Assembly: GCF_947172395.1 (NCBI RefSeq)
Contig: NC_069093.1
Span: 9,707,561 to 9,771,560, forward strand
DNA: 64,000 bases
Direction: 5' to 3'
Source: Bicyclus anynana
Taxonomy: Eukaryota; Arthropoda; Insecta; Lepidoptera; Nymphalidae
In this document: positions 56,525 through 64,000 of the stretch, piece by piece
How the letters are laid out: every line of letters begins with the position of its first letter
Numbering within the stretch: position 1 is the stretch's first letter
Made by a program: the position numbers and the translations under genes
The notes under the pieces: generated by a model
The model's input: the letters and a program-made list of their open reading frames with translations, nothing else
Database searches by the model: none
What the model was told of the DNA's origin: nothing

Positions 56525-59011
56525 TCTTTATAATAAAACTAATTCCCACTTTGTCAGATTTAGCAATTTGCCATTTGACAAACGCCGGTAATTTGCTTGA
56601 TACGCCGGTTGCTCATAGATCATGAACTAAGTAATCCTTCTTTACCAGATTTGACAATTTGCCATTTGACAATGTGCGGTAACTTGTTCGACACGCCGAT
56701 TGCGCTTTCTTACGTGAGTTCCTCACAGTAATGGCTATAACGTGACCGATATTTCCAGTCTTAAGTTAGGAAATAGGAGTTCTGAAATCTGGCATCACTT
56801 TTATTAGGAAATAATTGTTATGCTATTGAAATTTCAATATGTGGTACAATAAGTATATTTCTTGTTTAGAAGTTAAATAAAATCCAATCAATACTTTTCG
56901 TGAATTAAGTAGGTACGAAATTTCTACATTCGAATTGTTGTTTTTTGTTGAAGATAGTCTTAGCTAATGATCTGATAGTGATCGTAAACGAGCTTAACAT
57001 TATCATCCTAAGACCACTAACCCGCATTGAAGCAGCATGGAGGGATGCTGAAGAATGATGATGATGATGATGATGATGATAATGATGACTTTCAAATGAC
57101 CAAAACAAATTTACATACGTCTACCATTTTTCAATAGATCATTATTTTCTTGTCTTTAGTTTCAGACGATTTTTAAATGAGAATTTCGCGTTTAAAAATA
57201 TATGCTCGTTTTGGAAAATAGCACTTTACCATGGATACCTAATTTTCTAAATAACTATCACACCTTAGATACTTCAATCCACTAAAGTTATTACAGTTAT
57301 TGCAGTAATACCACTTGATCTCAACTATAAGATTCAAAAGTGATTAAATTACGATTCGTATAAAAAGTGAAAAGCGGAGTCGTTAAGATATTAAAGTCCG
57401 ATATGCAACTTTCAAAAGAGTCAGCATCTTTTGAAACTTTTCGGCAAACATCTTTCGAGGTCCTAAAATATGCAATGTAACTTGATAGAGATGGTACGCT
57501 TAAGGCTTGAGAATTGAGAAATTTAAATTTCACCCGTCAATAGGGTTGCCAATCTTAGAACAAACTAAAAATATAAAAAGCTTTTGTCATAAATATAAGT
57601 AACTATGTGTATATTATATTATATTTTGTACAAGTACTTAATCTGAAACTACTCTACTCTTTCAGTAATTTGACTATTAGGAAAGTTAATCCGTTACTTT
57701 ATTAGGAAAGTTTACCAATCACTGACAGCGTAAACAAAATACAGTTTTTTGCAACGGTTTGTTCTGATTGGAAGAATCCAAGGCGCAATCTTTAAAGCAA
57801 ACTTGACCGCAACTTTGGACGCAAACTTTTAACGTAAGCGAGGGTTTCATTCGGTATCCAAAGCACAGAAGTACTGTCTGATTCGTAAAAGTCCTCCATC
57901 TTGCATGAAAGTTGTTATATCGATTATTTATTTAATCATTAGTCTCCAACGCCTTAATAACATAACTAACATAATATAGTACAAAAAAGTAGGTAAACAT
58001 TAAAATTTCATGATGACCTTGTGTATATTTAATTTATTAAGTACACATTTAAAACCGGCACCCCTGGTAAAGATAAACACAGAATCTCATCAAAACCAGT
58101 TGGTGTGTAAACTAGTTTTAAATGAGTATGCACTTTGTATTGACTTGGCTAGATCATAAAATTTTATTCCTGGTAACATAGAATGAAAATAAGACTACTT
58201 TTATATGCATAAAAAACAATCGTTTATAGGTTTTACATTATATTACGATAATAATTCATTTAAAGTTCTTCAATTATGTTTTTAACTTAAAATACTTACC
58301 GGAGTAGACAAATAATTTTAGATACAAGTACATATTAGACAATGTCCATATATTTTAAATAAATGAATAAGTAATTTCAATAAACTCGTCTTTCCATCAG
58401 TCTTGTTAGCAGAATATAAAATTATAATTTTAATTTACTAATATTTATATATTCACATATAAATTTGAAATTTTTGTAATGAAAAAACACTTCTAAAAAT
58501 TTTAATATAAACCAACCCCTCCCGCATACATCATTGGAATTATATTAGTAAGTATCGATATTAATTTTATGTTAAGACTTTTCTCTTATTGTGGCAACCC
58601 TACGACTTGCTGGGTCAGCGTGGCCGTTTTATCAAAGAAATAGACTTCACGAATTCCTCACTTCCGAGAGAAGTCACGGATATGTTGCTTGAGGAGAATA
58701 TACGTAACAAGACGTGACTGGAATCAGTTCCGTATAAACACCGACTTTTTGTATACAAATAATTGACGAACCAAGTAGATGGCCCAACTGATAGTAAGTG
58801 GAAAACCGTGGCCTATAAACAGAGCAAACTTCACAATGAAAACGTCCTACAGTTCCTACACAACTCTACATTATAAACAATAATAAGGTTTTATTTGTTA
58901 TAAATAACTTTCGCTTCCTTACTATGCGACTCTATGGAATTAAGATAAGTAGTCGCTTTTAATCACCTCAGTATTGACGCGCTAGTAACATATCTCTATT
59001 ATAAAATCATT
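56525..59011. other. Upstream region, mostly unassigned
   Basis: 57000..57083 has AACCCGCATTGAAGCAGC then eight ATG-type repeats, a tail of another non-LTR element. The remaining 2.4 kb is AT-rich without a gene. Confidence 0.5.
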
Positions 59012-59137
59012 GGTGGACCCCCACAAGGTGGATCGAGGATATTAATCGGGTTGTAGGAAGCCGCTGGATCTTGGCGACTCAAGATCGTGGTGTTTGGAAG
59101 TCCAGGAGGCGTGTATCGAGCAGTGGACGTCCATCAG
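59012..59137 (+). mobile_element. RTE 3' end, plus orientation
   Basis: Degraded codons PTRWIEDINRVVGSRWI and the ending GCAGTGGACGTCCATCAGCTG, without the ATG tail. Confidence 0.85.
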
Positions 59138-59455
59138 CTGTTAATATCCTTCGTCCACCTAGTGGAGGGTCGACCAACACTGCGCATTCCAGTGCGGGGT
59201 CGCCATTCCAGCACCTTGGGACCCCAACGTCTATCGGCTCTTCGAACTATGTGGCCTGCCCATTGCCACTTCAGCTTTGCGACTCGCTGAGCTATGTCAG
59301 TGACTTTGGTTCGTCTGCGGGGCTCCTCATTTCTGATTCGATCACGCAGAGAAATTCCAAGCATAGCTCGCTCCATCGCCCGCTGAGTGACTTTGAGCTT
59401 TCTAATAAGGCCCATAGTAAGCGACCAAGTCTCGGAACCGTAGGTCATCACTCAC
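59138..59455 (-). mobile_element. RTE ORF2 C-terminus, minus orientation, frame intact
   Basis: The minus strand is open from 59451: TYGSETWSLTMGLIRKLK, the conserved AKLKWQWAGHIVRR and RPSTRWTKDIN at the junction. It is the least damaged RTE piece here but lacks the catalytic domains. Confidence 0.9.
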
Positions 59456-59935
59456 AACATGCACTGTTCGAAGACTTTTGTCTTCAAATGAATGATCTAA
59501 GTTCTAGAAAAATATACGATGTGTTTATACATTCTAATTAAAAGCCTTTTCACATTACGCACATTAAAAAAGAAACGCTAGTGTGTAGAAGCTGTTAAGC
59601 GGAGCTACAGCTCGTGCGGATTAACTTGAAACCTAGCACGAATGTTGTTTGTATTGTGTTTGTTTTGATGTGTTAGATATCCAAGTCGCCAAGTCGCCAA
59701 GTTATTGCGCACATAAATCTCAGTCATTACCGACCACGTTGGAAATAAATTGTCATTTTGCATTATGTTTCATTTAATGACAAAGATGCTTGGAACCGAT
59801 TGGATTGCCTTTCATTTTCACACAAGAACTAGAAGTAGGTAATAATCACACTATCATATACACTAGGTAGTTTCTTTGTGTGTATATTTATTACTCTGAA
59901 ATGGATATACAGATATACCCTGCATTAGTATAAAC
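59456..59935. other. Upstream region with a LINE scrap
   Basis: 59770..59835 reads FNDKDAWNRLD, the same LINE C-terminus as at 24050 (FLNDKDAWRPLD). The rest is unassigned. Confidence 0.6.
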
Positions 59936-60371
59936 TAGCGGACGCCCGCGATTTCGTCCGCATGGAAATCAATGTAAACTTTCAAGCCCTATATCACTAC
60001 TTATCCCATTATATTTCGTATTTTTTTTATGATTTATGAACAAATTTTTAAAATTATAACCCTAAAAATGAAGGACTTTTCATACAAACTTTAAACCCCT
60101 ATTTCACCCTCTTCTTATTTTATTTTCGTAATAAAAAGTCCTATAACCTTCTCCGTATTAAACCGTACCAGGTTTCGTTTGAATTCATTCAATACTTTCA
60201 GCGTGATGCCCGAATAACAAGCAAACACGGACAGACAGACAGACGGACAAAAAATCGAAAAAACGTATTTTTAGCTTCAGTATCGATTATACAATGCCCC
60301 CCAAAAAAATTTCAAAATATCTTCAATGTACAGAGTGTACAAAATGTACAGAATTCGTATTATAAGTATAG
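59936..60371. mobile_element. Helitron-like element, long variant
   Basis: CTAGCGGACGCCCGCGATTT to GTATTATAAGTATAGA with ACAGACAGACAGACGGAC inside. Same edges as 12925..13279. Confidence 0.68.
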
Positions 60372-61430
60372 ATTCTAGATGGTGCTAGTAGTACTCTATG
60401 CCACGGTAACGTTTAGTGTTACAAATGGTATTGCGAATAATTGTATAGAATTCGACCAGTTTTATTATAGGTATACATATAGATAGATAGATAGATAGAT
60501 GCTACTTTTCAACTTGGAAAATTCCAGGCCACCCACGGGTTACAACATTTCACGCAAACGGAATCACAGGCTTCCACTAGTGAAAGAGTGACCAATAGCC
60601 CAAAGTTCTTGTAAACTATGGCTTCTTGAAATACTAATCCAATTTCATTTGATAACCAATTTGCCTTTAATTTGAAGCAATGCTGTTAAAATGATTAGAC
60701 GGCTAACCTAACAGTGGCTGTCATTAAATTACCCCCACAATAAACATTATTGTTACATTTCGTGATTGTGCGACTGATAACATCAGTGGGTTAGGGTAAC
60801 TTTGATTGATGTTGTCAAACAAAACACTACGCCATAATATGATTTCGGAAAATAATAATACGTTAACTTGATTAATAATGTCGAATAGTTGGTAGAGACA
60901 TTGATCTAAATAATATTAGGAATGCGAAAGTTCGAGGGATTGTTTGCAATGGATTGAAAGGTGGAGTGGTGTTTGAAATGGATAAAATTTGTCACAGAAT
61001 ATATAATCTTTTTTAGAGTACTGTAGTCAACACTGAACTCTTAGGCCTTATTCGCATGAGAGGTTTCAAATACAATAAATGCATTCCCAAGAATATGGCA
61101 ACAAGACGCTTATTTATGAAGTAGTTTTGCATTTTAAATTTTGGGAAATAGACCTTCATTCAACTTCATACTGTACACTACGCCCGCCAACGCTGGGTTT
61201 CAACCACAGAACAGACAACGCTAAAAGCTAACGCTTTTAGCAATAGAAGTAGCAAGGGGGCGTGGCCCGCGTACACCCGGGTGTGCGGAACATCGCAAGC
61301 GTGTCTGTGCATGTACTAGCAGTCTTGTTTTGTTCTGTGACAAAAGGAATAAATAATATTCAACTCTAAAGTATGGGAGACATATTTCATTTTTCACTAA
61401 ATATTAAACAACCATTTAGGCCACGCTCTC
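60372..61430. other. Upstream region, unassigned
   Basis: An (AGAT)n microsatellite lies at 60481..60501. 61065..61180 is dispersed repeat G. 61200..61245 carries AACGCTAAAAGCTAACGC. No gene was seen. Confidence 0.5.
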
Positions 61431-61485
61431 ACTCTTTGTATTGAAACCAGCGTACCCTGGTTACGCTGGTTTCAATACAAAGAGT
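61431..61485. repeat. Perfect hairpin, 24-bp arms, 7-base loop
   Basis: Left arm ACTCTTTGTATTGAAACCAG plus CGTA, loop CCCTGGT, right arm the exact reverse complement (61462..61485). Transcribed RNA from either strand would form an uninterrupted stem. Confidence 0.97.
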
Positions 61486-63049
61486 TGGCACTTTATAAAT
61501 CTAGTTACCTCTTATATCTGTGGTTCGCTATTTTAACTCTGGTGCAAATGATGCCCTACAGTTTCGCCACGCCTGTCAGTCCTCCTTTTAGTCCGTCCGC
61601 AGTTTAGCTCAGAGAACTTTAGCACAAGAAAATTAAGCCTAACTAGATAATTATGTTCTCACAAAGTCTTAAAATAAAATCACGAAAAAAATCGCTATTC
61701 TTTGTATTCTTTGTACTTATGAGTAGATTGGGATATCTTATAAATTTATGTGATTTTGACTCTATATTGATGATAGTAAACAAGACATTGACATATCGTG
61801 CATATTACAATACTGGTGTGTATACAATACAGCAATTAGCTGCTGTAAAGTTATTATTATAAATTGTGTTTAGTTTTACAAAAGACTTATCTGTAGGCAC
61901 ATAACCTTAATTAGACGATTTCACTCATAGTTTTGAACAAGAGCACTAACGGTTCACCAGAAACCATTATTAACACTTCTCATACTAAATTCCAAATTTC
62001 TGTGAAAGGAAAACGCTTTCCTCCTAAAATAATCAGTGGAAACTAATTCAAGAGGCACTTGTATGGCTCCTATCTAGTCCCGCAGCGCCGGGGCGAATCG
62101 GGGCCTTATTTGAATAACAATGGATACCCCGGGACACTACAGTCGACTCTAGCTCACCTCTCGACGTGTACTCTCTGTAATTCAGCTGGAAAACTAGCTC
62201 CTTCGCATCGCCAACGAGATATAAACCTGTTTATAGTGCGTGAGGGGGAGTCGTAAAATGTTGCCTTTTTAGTTAAAGAGTCCAGATATATTATTGTATA
62301 ATATATCTTTAAGGTTAAGGCAATTTTTAAACCGTTATGAAAAAAAAGATTCTGTTTTCAACCTGCATAATATAATAATAATAATACATTGCGTATAAGT
62401 TGCTTGCCACAATCAACCTTAGGCACAGCATTTAAGGATTTTGTGGCTGTAAATTTACTGGCAAATAAGATCAAAATTTCTGGTAAAAAGTACCAGAAAT
62501 ACTACAGTGGTAGATAACACTTCCCCAAAAGCTCCAAAACTTTACTTACTATTTAACTAACTTTAGTGATTTTAACCTACTGTCATACTGCGTTTAGCAT
62601 ACGTATGTTCAGGATATCATATATCTTTGATTATTTAAAATATCTTTTATAATATATCTAACATATTCTAATCTTTGTATTTTGAACATTTTAGTTAGGT
62701 AGATACATAAAGATACCAAAATATATACAAAATCCCGTGGATTCCATAACGTCCTCATTATGATTCAGTAGGCGCACGCATCGCGTATGTAGATTACAGG
62801 CTTCTTAGTATCAGCTTAGCATCGCGCTCCACGCGGGGGCCATTCGTTTTAGCTTTTTCATTTCCCGCTGTTGTGTGACACCAATTTGATTTGATCGCGA
62901 TTACGTTTATACCTACATTTTATGTCGAAATCGATAGCAATTTAGATAACCAACCTCTCCTATGGCCCTACCATACTCGTGTTCATAAGGACCCAATTTC
63001 CTCTTTGCGAAGCATGCGAGATAGACTAGACACCGATTGACATTATATT
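61486..63049. other. Upstream region, unassigned
   Basis: A GC-richer open frame at 62059..62256 (GGCGAATCGGGGCC region) has no recognisable domain. Nothing else was identified. Confidence 0.4.
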
Positions 63050-63597
63050 ATTTGCAGCGCCGGATTAACTGTCCGTCTGAACTGAGACAGTGTCGGTTAC
63101 CAACTCTATGTTTACCCGTGCATAAGACGAAATTTTATAAACATTCTTTCGTTGTGCAAGCCGTTAAGTTATGGAATGTTCTCTCTTTGAACATACGGCA
63201 ATCAAAGTCACTGGACATTTTTAAAAATGCCGTAAAGACTCACTATCTGGTGCAGTAAGGACGAGATAAAGATCGGTATCTATTATTTCTCTTCAATATG
63301 ACTTTATAATGTATTTATTAGTATATTTTGATATGTATTATATTCATTATTGTAGGTATTTGTGTAATATTGTTTATGTATTAGGATGTAAATTATTTGT
63401 ATGTATGTATATTACTAATACTATGGTTATTTTTCTTTTACTGATGTCCTTAAGTTTTCCTAAACTAAAGGTTGCCTGGAAGAAATCGCTAATTAGCGAT
63501 AAAGCCGCCTTTTGTATGCTGATCTCTTCTTTATGTTTTTATTTCACTTGTATTTGTCTTTGTGATGTGCAAATAAAGTATATCTATCTATCTTTTG
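63050..63597 (+). pseudogene. LINE ORF C-terminus with 3' UTR, 5'-truncated
   Basis: Plus strand reads LPVHKTKFYKHSFVVQAVKL then WNVLSLNIRQSKSLDIFK, the typical end of Jockey/CR1/L2-type reverse transcriptase ORFs (F..A..LWN.LP..I). A stop at 63256 is followed by a 3' UTR ending GTGCAAATAAAGTATATCTATCTATCTT, split here across 63565..63597. The protein part upstream is missing. Confidence 0.78.
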
Positions 63598-64000
63598 TAT
63601 CGCGAAATATTTATTCGGTTTTTTAACCGACTACAAATAAAGGAGGTCCTCAATCTCTCGTAGCTTAGCCATTTACTAACCAATTTTGAAATTTTTTTTT
63701 TTTTGAAAGATTATAAAACCAGATCTCATTTCAGTAGCATGATAAGTTTAGTATTTTTTTGTTAAGATCAAAATAACTGAAATACTTCTTTGAAGTCAGT
63801 TCCATTTTTAACCGACTTCAAAACAAGGAGGAGGTTCTCAATTCGAGTCTATGTTTTTTTTAATGTTAAAAAGATTATGTGATGACACAAGTTTTAAAAA
63901 TAAATACATAGTTACAATAATATATTAATCCTATTTCAACGCATTATGTTTTTGCAAATTACAATTAATTTTATATTCACCACAAGCTTTGTAATGTATA
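63598..64000. repeat. Two ACCGACTTCAAA repeat scraps at the window end
   Basis: TTTTAACCGACTACAAATAA at 63622 and TTTTTAACCGACTTCAAAAC at 63809, both followed by GGAGG and CTCAATT words. The rest is AT-rich and unassigned. Confidence 0.6.

Noticed and set aside
59071..59541. 156-codon plus-strand frame, the longest in the window
   Set aside because: It is mostly antisense to the RTE ORF2 C-terminus read on the minus strand.

Overview
The window is animal nuclear DNA, almost certainly from a moth or butterfly. It is AT-rich, has no long open reading frames, and is crowded with repeats of the kinds common in Lepidoptera: tRNA-derived SINEs, RTE-type LINE tails ending in (ATG)n, Helitron-like elements, and foldback MITEs. 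The species cannot be named from the sequence.

One protein gene can be read. It lies on the minus strand as eight short coding exons between 47539 and 286. Joined in phase at GT/AG splice sites, they encode about 254 residues that cover a whole I-BAR (IMD) domain of the IRSp53/BAIAP2 family. This family comprises membrane-bending scaffolds that link Rac/Cdc42 to actin in filopodia and lamellipodia. Exons 2 to 8 are clear; the first coding exon (47477..47539) is probable. The SH3 domain and C-terminus must lie beyond position 1. The first coding intron spans 37 kb (10288..47476); the other introns are 0.16 to 2.3 kb.

Layout: 1..10287 holds exons 8 to 2, with repeats between them. Exon 3 is squeezed between a foldback element and an RTE fragment. 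10288..47476 is the giant intron, packed with SINEs, RTE remnants, Helitron-like copies, several foldback elements, a 0.77-kb minisatellite with a 21-bp unit (27650..28420) and LINE 3' ends. 47540..64000 lies upstream of the first coding exon. It holds the same repeat families, a perfect 24-bp-arm hairpin (61431..61485) and a LINE 3' end (63050..63597). No promoter or other gene could be assigned there.

No CRISPR array, operon, rRNA gene or functional tRNA gene was seen. Nothing in the window amounts to a new multi-gene system. The most unusual things are the transposon-flanked exon, the nested mobile elements that show target duplications, the minisatellite with a higher-order 63-bp period, and a few unassigned exon-like or promoter-like islands.
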